From NCBI GenBank assembly GCA_020002185.1, contig JAHLWY010000225.1, forward strand, positions 51,001 to 115,000: a stretch of DNA of 64,000 nt, in the 5' to 3' direction. Shown piece after piece: positions 45,961 through 58,050 of the stretch. Made by a program: the position numbers and the translations under genes. The first letter of the stretch is position 1; each line of letters opens with the position of its first letter. The notes under the pieces were generated by a model. The model was given only the letters and a program-made list of their open reading frames with translations, was not told the DNA's origin and did no database searches. The stretch is from Paraescarpia echinospica (Eukaryota > Annelida > Polychaeta > Sabellida > Siboglinidae).

Positions 45961-47603
45961 TGCGGGCTCAAATTTCCAGCCTGCGCAGGGCTTTAATATA
46001 TAACGTTTGCATAGCAGCATCACTTAATACTTACGTTTGTTCTAACTGTCCTGAGCTGCATCCAGCCTCAGGAAGTGATTGGACACCTGAGCTGCCTATG
46101 CTACGAACACTGATGCTCGATAGAGCCAACACAGGTCTTGTCATATGTGACGGCTGCAGTGATGTTGAGGTAGTTCGCGCCTTTGTGTTGAAGCTGTCGA
46201 ACAAAGTCATGAATTGGAATATGGAATGAGTCAGATTATTTGTGAAAATGAACATGATTTGACAGCACTACTACCCGTCAATATATATCTAATATTACAT
46301 ATGTGTGTGGTATGTAACTTGTAAACTTTTAAATTTCATTAACAGGTAAACAAATGTTGCCCAAATGTCATTTGCCCAGCACTCGCGAGTGAAAAGGTCA
46401 TTTGCCCAGTTGTGAAACAATTACAATGATATGAGAGTGGCAAAGTTATTATTGTATATATATTGTAAAAGTGTAGAACATAACAAACAACTAGACAATT
46501 TACAAGTGTCAACGTATTAACTAAGTACAGGTAGAACACAAATGGGCTGCAATTTTTCACTGACAGTTCAGCAAAACAAAGTTTTATGAATTCAATAGTA
46601 AACCATGCAAAATACCCAATGCCTTAGTTGTGGTCATTCATCTAACACTGCCAATTAATGAGGAGGACATTTGGCTGGCAGTGGGGGAACCCCTGGCAGT
46701 ATCCACAAAGTGTTACTGTTTACTCAGAGGGTGGATTACCACCTGTTATTGTTCAATGATCAATATCCCCATTGTTCTTTAGCTGGACTGCAAGGTGCCA
46801 CTGGAAGCTGGCTACACTTGTCAAAAGGCTGACTGAGTCACTGTAGGTCTTTAGAAGAAGATTCCAGCAGTTCGTCGTGTCTCTTATGAGAGCAACAAAG
46901 GCATTATATTATGGATTTCCTGGCTTGATTTAACAAACACAAATTATTACGGCCTTTCAACTACCTGCAAATGTGGTTATTAACTAGAGGTTTCTGACTG
47001 GGAAAGTATGTTCCTTGAAGCGAAGCCTCTGTGGCTTCAGTGTCATCAACGTGCAAACAATTTGTAAACTGTCTTGTCAGAAACTTAGCTGTCAACCCTG
47101 ATTGTATTTAAATTGAATCGCGCAAAGTGAGATGAAGTGAATTAATTAAATGAAACGGAAAACAACATTTACAACATTTTTCTACAAAGGGTATGAATGT
47201 AGAAGTATAAATTACCAAATGCATGTTATTGATAAATTGAAAGACCAAAATAAAAAACAACTAAAACAGAACTTCTATAATTTACATGTACAAGAGGATT
47301 TGTAACTTAACAAAACATGGGCTGCAATTCTTTGTATTGTAACGGTACTTCTCTGCTCTCTCACATAAATCAGTCGCAAGCTATCGATACATGTTACGAA
47401 GGCCTACATGCTATTGTTATGGACATTGTCACAGTATTGAGGGGTGGTGGTTTTGTGAACATAATAAGCAACATAATATTATATTCATACGAATAAATAT
47501 GCGTGGCTCAAGCTGACTACTTTGAAATTACTAACTTCTCTAGAAGAAGTTTTGCGAACGCAGCATCTGTTCTTAGTCTTACTCCAGCTCTTTCTTTTGT
47601 GAG

Positions 47604-47717
47604 TTATGTTGTTCCACAAATCCATACTGTTTTTTCCCAAATAAACCATCTGACGCGAATACTGACTGTCTGTCGTTGTCTGCGTAATTTAGCCCTTTTT
47701 GGCTGAGTCGGTGGCAT
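47604..47717 (-). pseudogene. MPPTQ open frame, copy 2 (nonsense mutation)
   Basis: MPPTQPKRAKLRRQRQTVSI start as in copy 1, but TAA replaces CAA after WICGTT. Confidence 0.4.
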
Positions 47718-48284
47718 ATGTCCGGGAACATCCCATCGCCGGCGTAAATGCCATAAAATAAGAACGTGTTGTATAAACACTTGCGAACACTGTACTATCA
47801 ACAAAAACGGCTTGATCAAGGCACCAATCTTGAGGGTCAGAGGTCAGTCTCGCCCAAATTCGCGAACACGATATTATTACATGAAGTTTCCACTTCCAGA
47901 TGCATGTCCAAGTAAGTGTTGTTAGTTTCGACTCCTTCAACTCAAAACCAAATTCAAAATAGTTCGCAGTTTGTTTATTAATTTCAACAAAACGAAGTAG
48001 CACAAGTGCACCAATGAACTCGGATATTATAGTGGACACTTGATAGCTTTGATTTTTGGGAAATTAGTCAGAAAATCGAGGAGCATAAAAATCGAACTGA
48101 TATTGCAGCTTTAAAAAAGCTATATAGTATTATCACCAGTTAGTCTGATATTAATTGCAATACAACAAACCCCCTCTTTGTTTCAAGTTTTAATTTTGTT
48201 TTATTTTAGTTTCAAATGAAATGCTCAGAGCTGCATTGCACAATGGTTTGTAAGTTGGACTCTGTGCTGTAACGATGTAATGTT

Positions 48285-48615
48285 TATAAAAAGTGATCTC
48301 TTATATAATAACGCAGTATCCAGTCCTGATGACTGCTCAAAGCACTTTACACTTTACTCCCTAGCAGGCTTGTTTGATCGAGCACCATCTCAACTTCTCT
48401 GGGAAGCTTTCAGACATGCCGCAATTAATGCACAAAGGCTATTTGTACACAAATATCCACCACTGTCTATAGCCAGGTACTCATTCATACGGCTGAGTGA
48501 ACTGGAGCAACGTAGAGTGAACGAACTTGCCCAAGGTTCAAAACAGCACCACTGAATTCGAACCCGGGTACTCTTGATTGAGAGTCCAACGTTCTAGTCA
48601 CTGAGCCAATGCACT
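48285..48615 (-). repeat. tRNA-derived SINE family 2 in copy 2
   Basis: Counterpart of 20,155-20,480, with a B-box GAATTCGAACCC on the forward strand at ~48,555. Confidence 0.8.
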
Positions 48616-48709
48616 CTATTGTAACCGTATGCATTGTTTCAATGGAGCACATTGTGTAAATACAGATGCATGTATGTATATTGAATTGAAAAGCATGGAA
48701 ATAACTAAC

Positions 48710-48826
48710 CATTTCATCTTTCAAGTACTGATCTTGTGGAGTTAACTTCAAGTAGTTGTGGTCGTTGGCAAGGGCATGTGGATTGGCAAGAGGGAACAGC
48801 TGCATCACTGGCATTGGTTGACTTTC
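48710..48826 (-). pseudogene. MPVMQLF exon, copy 2
   Basis: Open 117-bp exon with splice borders (CTGAAAT / AACCAT on the forward strand), equal to 19,948-20,064. Confidence 0.55.
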
Positions 48827-48974
48827 CTGAAATATGTATATGTAGAGATATAAGCAACATTGTATTATTTGCTTTATACATAAAGCCAGAGACTGCATTA
48901 ATGCCCATGTTTTGACAAGTAACTATTTTTCAATTGGTCTGTAAAAGGAATACAAGCTGTATAAGATTTGTTTC

Positions 48975-49139
48975 GTCAAATAGAGTGAACCTGTCTGGAG
49001 TAGAGTCGTTGTTCTGCAATTGCTCTGATCAAGGATCATATATAAGGTCCGCATTGTCCTTCCCACGAATTGCATGTAATCTGCTGGACTTGATAGGAGT
49101 TCCTTTAAAAGGTATAGCACGATGGAACGTCTGGAGGAC
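48975..49139 (-). pseudogene. VLQTFH exon, copy 2
   Basis: Reads VLQTFHRAIPFKGTPIKSS, with the same internal TGA as copy 1. Confidence 0.55.
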
Positions 49140-49371
49140 CTGCAGGTCAAGTCAAAGTGTAAATTTATTAATTTTATATGCATTTTAACCCTTTCATTTA
49201 TTTATTGTTGCTGATATGTTGACAAGAGCATGTCACATTCTTGAAACTACCCAGCTTATTTGTATAAAATTGGGATAAACTAAATGCAATTTTGTTGTGC
49301 ATTGACAGTTGCCCCAATATTTGTACATAGTACACTGAATGCAGAAAATACGTGTTTTTTAAACGTCTTAC

Positions 49372-49632
49372 CTGTGTACATGTCACTTCTGTCAAAACAG
49401 TTCCTGTCTGACAGTAGTGTCAGGCTGAACATAATTGCTGCAACATGCTTGCAGTGAGCTGTAGGGCCCTGCCCAGCACCACATTCACATTGTGCTTCTT
49501 ACACCACCGCATCATTGTTCATGGACACATCTACTTTACGAGGTAGACTGCCTTATCTCTGCCCACATAACAGCTGACACAAACCACTTTCCTTGTGTGT
49601 TGTCTCTGGTGGTACGCATATACTGCAATAAC
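49372..49632 (-). pseudogene. SWIM zinc-finger exon, copy 2
   Basis: The SWIM finger CECGAGQGPTAHCKH is conserved. A stop (TAA) lies at the same codon before it, plus a private 2-bp deletion upstream (STS then stop) and the same frameshift before TEVTCTQ. Confidence 0.75.
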
Positions 49633-50530
49633 CTGAAGAAAACAATGTACATTATATAAAAAAATTGTGGTGTCGAACAATACCGGGCCAAATTGGTGTC
49701 ATGTAAGTTACGCTATATTTATTCCATAACCAGCTTCTTTGCGGACAGTTCCTGTTGATAACATTTGTGCTGTATCTTAGGCCCATGAAGAAAGAAGAGA
49801 CACAAAAAAACGCATCCTGCCGGTTTATTGTTGTTTAAAAATAATTGTGGCTGTGGTCAATGTAGTGCATTTCGTAAGTTACATTGTCCACCATTTCACG
49901 TCCAGAGTGCTCTGATCATTCTTAACATTTTAAAAGTCTTGGTTGGATTCTGATGAGGTACTAGCATACATCAGTCAAGCAATTTTTTTATTTCTGAAAG
50001 GTTTCACATTCTCATATTTTAGATCATCAAGTTCACTTGGCATTGCGCCACATAACAGTGAGTAAAGATACCTTATCTTCTTTAATTTTATGTGTAGATG
50101 TATCTTGGTTACCATCTAAGACTTTTTGTTTTTGTTGTCCAGTCCTCTTTTTTGGCCCAGTATTGTGCTTCACCTATATATATTTACTCAGACACATATA
50201 TAATGTAATATCAATAATAATTCACGAGTAAGGAGCTGTTAGGTTTCTTTTAAACTGGTTAATGGTCAGGAGTGTTTTAAGTTTATGAGGCAGGGTATTC
50301 CAGAATACTGATCCTGAATAATGTATTGTTATGTTTCGAATGTTTGTTCTTACATTTTAAGACATAAATTTACAAATAAGCCTGCTGGTATCCATTGACA
50401 AAGAAAACTATTATTTCATCGAGGCAGTATCATATTTGACAGGGACGTACAAACTACTAAGCTCATGTGGTTAATCGCATATATATCTTTAATCATACAG
50501 TCCTTTTAGTTTAATGTTGAGATAACTCAC

Positions 50531-50704
50531 CTTTCTTTGTATAAAGACCTCCCCTTTTCCTCCAGCTTCTTTCCGTACTGGGATAAGTATTCCTCTAGAC
50601 TCCCCAGTGTAAATTTGGGTAGTTGGTGGTTACCACCATGTACGTCCCTGATCCCTATACATGTTATTCTGCGGCAGTTTCATGCTGAGCTCCTCTTCAT
50701 TAAC
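50531..50704 (-). pseudogene. Arm exon VNEEEL, copy 2 X side (8-bp insertion)
   Basis: Carries the same 8-bp insertion in the MYRD codons as 18,069-18,242, which truncates the frame. Confidence 0.65.
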
Positions 50705-50959
50705 CTGTAAAATGAAAAACAATGACATTATCCCAACTGATGTTCAATATGTGACTAAGATAACGTATAGTGGTTTTGGAGTAAGACTGCTCATGATATA
50801 GAAGAAAGCACTGTGATCAGGCTGCGCTGGTACCCCCGCATCCCTCTCGATAGTGTATGTTACTCCAAGGTTTTTATGAAATATAGAAACACACCCTCCC
50901 AGCTTTAGGTAAGGTAAGGATGCATTTTATTTATCCCAAAAGCAGAAACAAATTATACA

Positions 50960-51280
50960 GAGAGTGTGGCTAGTGTAGTGGTTAGCACATCCGCCTGGCA
51001 TGCCAGTACTCTGAGTTCGAAATCTGGACCGAGCAGGCATGATATTTGGTGTAAAAATCTGGCTTTCAAAATTGGGGACTGTGTATCCCTCGTGGCTCGG
51101 TGATCACATTAATGTAGGTCCCGTCTCAATTTGGGACGTAAAAAACCACTGAGGACGACAAGCACCCTGGTAGTGGCCACCCTCAGTGCCAGCATATAAA
51201 GAATGAGACCTCATAAGACCATTACATTGTAACCACAATAATACAGACTAGTCAGTTAATAGAACATTGCCAAGCACTGG
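50960..51280 (+). repeat. Trapped SINE, copy 2 right arm
   Basis: Same head (GTGGCTAGTGTAGTGGTTAG) and body as in the other arms. Confidence 0.75.
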
Positions 51281-52087
51281 AGACAATAGAACATATACAT
51301 TGAATATATAATATTATTATCTCGGTAATGCCGCCAGTCATTTGCACGACGCAACATGATTATAAGAACATTTATGTGTTCAAATGATATAAACAAAACT
51401 TTGTTTACTATTTTATGATGGAATTTTCATAAATATATGCTATTAGAAAATGTGTCTCTTACAACAATATGTTCCAAATGGTGTTAGGATTTGACAGATA
51501 TTATAGTGCTACTGAAATGTTTATTTACAGTAATTTGCTTATTGTGTTCCTGGTATTAGAACTTTTGACATATAGATTTACATGCCGGTTATAGTTCTAA
51601 ATTATATTTTTATTGATGGTTCAAGTAGCAGCAATATTTTACTTACTGGCCATATGTAACTATTGCCAATATCACAACTATAGAACGCAATAATGCATTT
51701 GTTTGTTGTGTGGAGTCTGCGAATAAAGCATATTATTATAAATTAAATATACTTTTAGTACACCTATAGCTATAGTAATTTGTAAAACCATTGCTCAAAG
51801 CAGTGTAGTCTAATTACAACATATACATGCACATAATTGCCAACAAAATATCAACGGAATAAAACTATGGTATCATAATTACACGAAACGCATAAGTATT
51901 GGCAAGGACATACAGAACTATTTTAATGTAGGCCCTATAAGTGTGGGCAATAGTAGTTTTGTAAAATATGTATGTATGTAAATAAAGAAGTCATTATTAT
52001 TATTGTTCATGTTATTATGCGGGTGCGTGTCTAGAGGACTTTTCTCGTTGCCCAGAAACCCCCCCACTATACAGCAGTGTACAGTGA

Positions 52088-52273
52088 ATGATGGCAGGCA
52101 ACATCCACCGTTACTGTGATACCCATTTGGGAACCCACAAATATATAAATCCTGGGTACGCCTCTATTATGTGTTCTACATATAATGATATACTAGTTAT
52201 GATGAGTTATGACAACAGCAGAGTAGAAACACCAGAAGAAGATTTTATTGAAATAGTGCATACAGATATGTGA
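52088..52273 (+). CDS. Small arm open frame, variant copy
   Basis: 61 codons, the counterpart of 16,504-16,692 with one codon deleted and the ending EEDFIEIVHTDM kept. Unknown. Confidence 0.25.
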   Translation: MMAGNIHRYCDTHLGTHKYINPGYASIMCSTYNDILVMMSYDNSRVETPEEDFIEIVHTDM

Positions 52274-53540
52274 AAGAACATGTCAAGTAATGCTAGAAAT
52301 ACAACCACAGTTGCAGAATAGCATCAGTGTCTAAGTACTGACACTATAAACCTATTAGCCAGTTTAAATATATGTAAATACATTACATATAAATAGTAAT
52401 TGGACTATCTAATATTTACTTTAGGCTATCTTAATTAACAATAAAATAATTCTAAAATATCAAATGAAAATATTAATTCAACCTTTAAAACGCCACAGGC
52501 TTAAGGTCACAGGCTCCATTTGAAATGTTATATTTTAATTATCAGTCATATGTTAAAAACTACTCTTTATAGATTCAAGTTGCATTCTGAGTTACACAAC
52601 CATGTTTAAGGTGTATATATACAACCTAAACAATAATATCAATATATACTTATTTGAGTATACTTGCTACCGTATATGTCACTTTAGCATTTGATGTTAT
52701 TTGATAAATTACGCTTTTGCAAAAAATAAACATGACATGCATACGTAATTTTAATTTGGATCTTAGAATTACATATTGTGTGAACAAAAATTTATATGGA
52801 GTTGATGAAAATTATGTATTGTATGGGGCATGACGATTCACTGGAAATTTGTATTTAAAAGTTGAACGTTGTCAGAATACAACTTTAATCTAATGTTCAA
52901 TACATTCTGTCTATATCAAAAGAAGTTCAAAATGACTTAATAATCAGTTTGCATGACGACAAGCATGGCATGGTTTTAAAATGTAAAATAGCATTCAATA
53001 TTATAAAAATACTTTTTAGTCAGCCAAACTAATTAATTGCACAACTTGGTATATTATTGGTCATAATTAGTTTAAAAATTTGATTTTTAAAGGATGTTCC
53101 GTATCGCCAACGTTGATCCCAAATAAAACTACGCTATGCTCTATTGCCATATTTAGCGGAAGCGAGAGCAAACACGTGATAACTGGCGCATGCCCGTTCA
53201 ATGCTCGGATCTTTAACGCTGAGGCACACGGTTCCGATGCTCGGCTATATCGTTAATAATATTCAATTAATTGTACACGTTATAGTACGAATACATATTA
53301 GTATTGACAGTTTTCGAAACATCATGAATTATCGCTCACAAACAGTACCAACCTACCTGACAATCAATTCGCGTTTTCTGGCAGACTGCTTCAGTGCTTG
53401 GCACTTCGTTTCTTCCGTTCATCTTTGAGTTCTTTTAAACTCCAACATTGAAATAACAGGTCATTATGTGGGTGAAAAATGCTTCATATAAGTATTCTGT
53501 ACACTACGACGTGACGTTGGTGACTGACAGCAAGGCCTGA

Positions 53541-53566
53541 CCAAAGCAATTATATAATTGCTTTGG
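53541..53566. repeat. Perfect 26-bp palindrome, copy 2 right arm
   Basis: Identical to the palindromes of copy 1. Confidence 0.95.
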
Positions 53567-53915
53567 CCTGACTTGCAAGGGATATTTCAGTATTTGCATG
53601 TTGGTGTAGTTCGCTAGGGGGCAGCACATCTTAGCTTAGCTTAGGTCACTGAGTCCAATTTGTGACAGATAATCGTTTGGAGAACTTCGTTTCGAGAACT
53701 TCGTTTCGAGAAAATATTTTGGAGAACATTTTTTGGAGAGAGAAATATTTGACCAAACGCCATTCTAATGAATTATTTGACCAAAATCTTGCACAATGAC
53801 AGCGTAAAGGGATAATCGAAAGTCATAATTCGACAATCTCGGCGTAAAAGGATAATCGAAAGTCAGAAATCAACAATGTAGCATTGTGGAATTATGCCCC
53901 TACTAACGTTCCATA

Positions 53916-54690
53916 ATTTTGAGAGCCAGATTTTTATACCAAATATGCCTGCTCAGTCCAATTGTCCCACTCAGAGCACTGGCATGCCAGGCGGATGTGC
54001 TAAGCACTGCTAACCACCACACTAGCCGCACTCTCTGTATAATTTGTTTCTGTTGTTGGGATAAATAAAATGCATCCTTACCTTACCTAAAGATGGGAAC
54101 GTGTGTTTCTATATTTCATAAAATCCAGCACAAAACCTTGGAGTAACATACACTATCGAGAGGGATGCGGGGGTACCAGCCCAGCCTGATCACAGTGTTT
54201 TCTTCTATATCATGAGCAGTCTTACTCCAAACCCATTATACTTTGTCTTAGTAACATACTGAACATAACTAGGGATAATGTCATTGTTTTTTTATTTTAC
54301 AGGTCAATGAAGAGGAGCTCAGCATGAAACTGCCACAGAATAACATGTATAGGGGCGTACATGGTGGTATGCACCAACTACCCAAATTTACACTACCGAG
54401 TCTAGAGGAATACTTATCCCAGTACGGAAAGAAGCTGGAGGAAAAGAGCAAGTCTCTATACAAAGAAAGGTGAGTTATCTTAACATTAAACTAAAAGAAC
54501 TGTAGGATTAAAGGTAAAAGCGAATAACCATATGAGCTTTGTAGTTTGTACGTCCCTGTCAAATATGATACTGCCTTGATGAAATAATAGTTTTCTTTGT
54601 CAATAGATACCAGCAGGCTTATTTGTAATAGGTTTGGCAAATTTATATGTGTTAAATGTAAGAACAAACATTCGAAACCTAACAATAAAC
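53916..54690 (+). mobile_element. Giant palindromic transposon, copy 3, right remnant
   Basis: Resumes exactly where 40,163 stopped (ATTTTGAGAGCC), runs through the SINE head (to ~54,036) and the VNEEEL exon, and is truncated near 54,690, where similarity to the other arms ends. The first six bases are copy 2's right target duplication. Confidence 0.85.
54303..54469 (+). CDS. Intact arm exon VNEEEL, copy 3
   Basis: A 167-bp open exon, acceptor TTTTACAG, donor GTGAGT, encoding VNEEELSMKLPQNNMYRGVH and ending KSKSLYKE+AG. It lacks the 8-bp insertion, so it is of the Y-side or ancestral type. It lies in a truncated copy, so it cannot form a complete gene here. Confidence 0.55.
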
Positions 54691-55479
54691 ATAAGCCGAC
54701 TAATATATGATGTACAGCTATAATGATGTATAATGTCCGACCCACTCAAAGCATGCTTTGGCCAAGTGTTAAATGACGCCAAACTCCTTAAAACGTCGCA
54801 TATCTCTACGGCGTAAACTGTATGATCATATTGTAGACACAAATATGTCAATTTAAGTTTGCTGCCACACACCTGCACTCGATCAAATATATGCACGAAC
54901 TAAATCTCCGGGCCACATTACGCGTCTGGTGATCTAGACCACATTTTCTCCAAAACACAATCATCAGTAAACACGTTCTTAGTTATCGACTGCGTAATAC
55001 GTTCGATGTAGTTCAAGTCCACTCTTGAAACAAAAAACCTCGCCCTGAATATCACTCAAACGTCAAAGTGTCATATGTCACTTTCATCCACTATTGATCG
55101 TAGGTTGCATCTACTTGTAGAAGACAACCATAGGCATTCATTCATATAAGGGCAATAACGGCCCGGTAACATTAATTCTAGAACTTTATTATAACCACGC
55201 TGTCAGTTTTGTTTTCTAAATTATATAAACAGGCTGAGTCACTGCGCTGACGCTGTTCAATGGAAGTACAATTTGTAGTAGGCACATTATCGTGCAAACA
55301 AATCTATGTAACCTGCTATTATGTAATCAGTATGCCTATATTTTAACAACCGAAGCCGTGTAGTGAACTTCATTACAGGTACAATTGGCTATCCCTCCGT
55401 TTAAGTACAAATTCTCTCGACAGCTATCGCGATAGCATGTAAACATAAAACAACGTAGAATAGGGTATAGAGAGTCACA
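54691..55479. other. Spacer, nothing recognised
   Basis: No supported coding or repeat structure. Confidence 0.45.
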
Positions 55480-56247
55480 CACATACACTCACACACACAC
55501 ACACAAACTACACAATCACACACACAAACATACACAAACACACACAGATACACACACAATCGCACAAACGCACACACAGACACACAAACACACAAATACA
55601 CACACACAAACACAAACACACACAAGCAAACAAAACACACACACACTCACACAAGCACACACACAAACACACACACACACACACACAGACACACAGACAC
55701 ACAGACACACAGACACAAACACACACACAGACACACACACAGACACACACAACCAAACAAACATACACACACAGACACACAGACACACAGACACACAGAC
55801 ACACAGACACACAGACACACATACACACATACACACAGACACACAGACACATACACAAACACAAACACAACCACACACAAACACACACAAACACACACAA
55901 ACACACATACACATACATACACACACGCGCACACACACACACACACACACATATACACGCACACACACAAACACACACACAAAACACACACACATACAAA
56001 CACCCACCAACACACACGTACACACACACACACAAACAATCACACACACACGCACACAAACATACACAAGCACAAACACATACACACATACACACATACA
56101 CACAAACACACACAAACACACACAAACACACACAAACACACACACACACACATACATACACACAAACACACAAACACACACACACACACACAAACATACC
56201 CAAACATACACACATACACACAAACACACACAAACACACACACATAA
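55480..56247. repeat. (CA)-rich compound microsatellite, ~770 bp
   Basis: Almost pure CA with frequent AAAC, AGAC and ATAC interruptions; many units are 8-mers (CACACAGA, CACACAAA). Long Cys/Val-rich frames on the reverse strand are artefacts of the repeat. Confidence 0.98.
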
Positions 56248-56269
56248 ATACTTATCTGACTTATGTGAG

Positions 56270-56450
56270 AAGCACTCAACCACGCTGCAATTAATGCGGG
56301 AATGCTATTTGTATATATATATACATATATATATATATAAGATAAGTCTAAATGATGTTTGGTTAAACAGGTCTCCCAGGGAGTAAATTGTATTGCGATT
56401 TGAGCAGTCAAACAGACTGGATACTGTGCAATATAAGGACTTAATGTTTA
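56270..56450 (+). repeat. SINE family 2 fragment
   Basis: Shares AGCACTCAACCACGCTGCAATTAATGC, GGAGTAAA and GAGCAGTC..GACTGGATACTG with the body of the SINE at 20,155; interrupted by an AT dinucleotide run at ~56,312-56,338. Confidence 0.7.
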
Positions 56451-56686
56451 CTTTACTTTTACCGCTATGCCAGGCTATAAATATATTTGTTAGCACATCA
56501 ACCAGTGTGCCAGTCTTACAACGAGTCTTCTAGTCTGACAACGTTTAGACATGTAATTACACGTTTACTCTCTCGCTCTCTGTACTTTTGCACGTATAAA
56601 TCTATGTTCCCGGAATATTCGCCGCACGCGTGTGGTTTCTATACCTGTTGAATGTTACATTTAAGTTGCGTACGACTGATGTATGC

Positions 56687-56834
56687 TATAAAAGGCGCGA
56701 CCACTTCACATGTGGGATATTTCAAAAAACTTAAAAGGGTCACGTTTCACTCTTGGGTTCGTAGATTAACCCCTAAAAATATGGCTTACATTTTTCTCCG
56801 TCTAAGAAGAAATGTTTCATTAAAACCCATAAAG
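56687..56834 (+). promoter_or_regulatory. TATA-box plus candidate first exon
   Basis: TATAAAAGG at 56,687-56,695 is a strong metazoan TATA box. An ATG at 56,781 opens MAYIFLRLRRNVSLKPIK, followed by a good splice donor AAAG|GTAAGC at 56,834/56,835. Spacing suits a short 5' UTR. No downstream exon identified, so this is a candidate only. Confidence 0.35.
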
Positions 56835-56849
56835 GTAAGCTAGCTTGAT

Positions 56850-57764
56850 TATAGTTAGATGAATGTAGACATTTGGGGAGGCATATTGTGTTCTTCAGCG
56901 CAGCTCCCTTTTATACATGGACGAGGCTAGTTCGTGTACTGCTGCACTGCCCGAACAGTTATTCATTTCCACTTTCCCTATTAGCAGCCTTCCCCTCCGT
57001 TTGACATCTTCTTCTGCCTCGTTACTATTACCTTCCATTTGAGTTGTGGTCTATTCCTTTTCTGCCGCTTGGCTGTAGCATCGTCTCAGCTTTGTTCTCC
57101 ATCCGCACCAAATCACCTGGACATATTGTCCTGTTTTAGCTACTCTTCGTGGTCATCTGAACAACACCATAACCTCTTCCATCCTTCATCTTCCTTCTTT
57201 CCGCCGTATTAATTTTTCCTGGACCGACTTGTCCTTTCAAATTTTAGGTTTCTCTATCATAAAGGCAAATGAGTCCGACATTTCCCTGCTACTACTGCAG
57301 AGGAAACATTTGTATTTCCAAAGCAGGTATAGCTAAACATGAGTGGGAGGGAATGGAACTAATAATAACAAATTGACTGTTTATGGTTGCAACTGCTGAT
57401 ATGGAATGGATGAAGTCGTGTGACGACTCAAACAAGATGATCTGCATCAAGTACGGCTAGTCATTAAATGGATAGATAGAGCTCCAGCCGTAAAAGCTGG
57501 TGGTGGTGCATAAGCCTTCGCTGAATTAAAATATATATGTTTGGGATGAATCTGTACCAGCTGGAGGGAATTAGTTGTGGTTGATTTGAAATTGTGACAT
57601 TACAAAATAAATGAATTAAGACACCGGTAAAACTGACGAACAGCCCCGCAAGCAATTTCCAACACTATTATCCTCGGACTGACCACCGCCTGCCTGCCTA
57701 ATACACGTAAACAGGTAAATGTAGGTTGTTATATAGCTATGTAATATAGCTGTTATATAGTAAT
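56850..57764. other. Spacer, nothing recognised
   Basis: A CT-rich segment at 56,980-57,240 might be an old retroelement on the reverse strand, but I cannot support a call. Confidence 0.35.
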
Positions 57765-58050
57765 TAGGACTGCTCAAAGCGCTATGCATTTTATTGCCTG
57801 GAAGACTTGTTCAATCGAACAATATTTCGATTTATATGGGAAGCATTCAACCATGCTGAATTTAATGCGCGAAGAATATTTGTAGACTAATATCCACCAC
57901 AGTCAGGTGTTCATTTGTGCATCTGAGTGAACAGAAGCAGTAACACGAAATGAACGATCTTGCCCAAAGTTCGACATTACAGCTTGGGATTCGAACATGG
58001 GCTCTCTCGATGGAGAGCCCGAAGCTCTACACACTTCACCACTGCCCTCC
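57765..58050 (-). repeat. tRNA-derived SINE, nearly complete
   Basis: On the reverse strand the head is at ~58,050-57,985 (GGGCAGTGGTGAAGTG, then B box ATGTTCGAATCCC), followed by TTTGGGCAAGATCGTTCAT and the same body as at 20,155 (AGCGCTTTGAGCAGTCC). Diverged from the copies inside the transposons. Confidence 0.78.

Larger units (their letters stand above)
40164..53915. mobile_element. Giant palindromic DNA transposon, copy 2 (~13.8 kb), inverted relative to copy 1
   Basis: Termini identical in type to copy 1 (TATGGAACG...CGTTCCATA). Arms are 40,164-44,015 and 49,692-53,915; middle 44,016-49,691. The middle is the reverse complement of copy 1's middle: the Y part (44,016-~46,000) precedes the X part (~46,010-49,691), and the SWIM exons lie on the reverse strand. 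It is nested in copy 3 with a 6-bp target duplication. All recognisable genes are broken. Confidence 0.92.
49692..53915 (-). repeat. Right terminal inverted repeat of copy 2 (X-side arm)
   Basis: Inner variants match copy 1's left (X-side) arm. Confidence 0.9.

Noticed and set aside
55508..56283. Reverse-strand open frames of >240 codons rich in Cys and Val
   Set aside because: They are translations of the (CA)n tract in three frames, with no non-repeat coding content.
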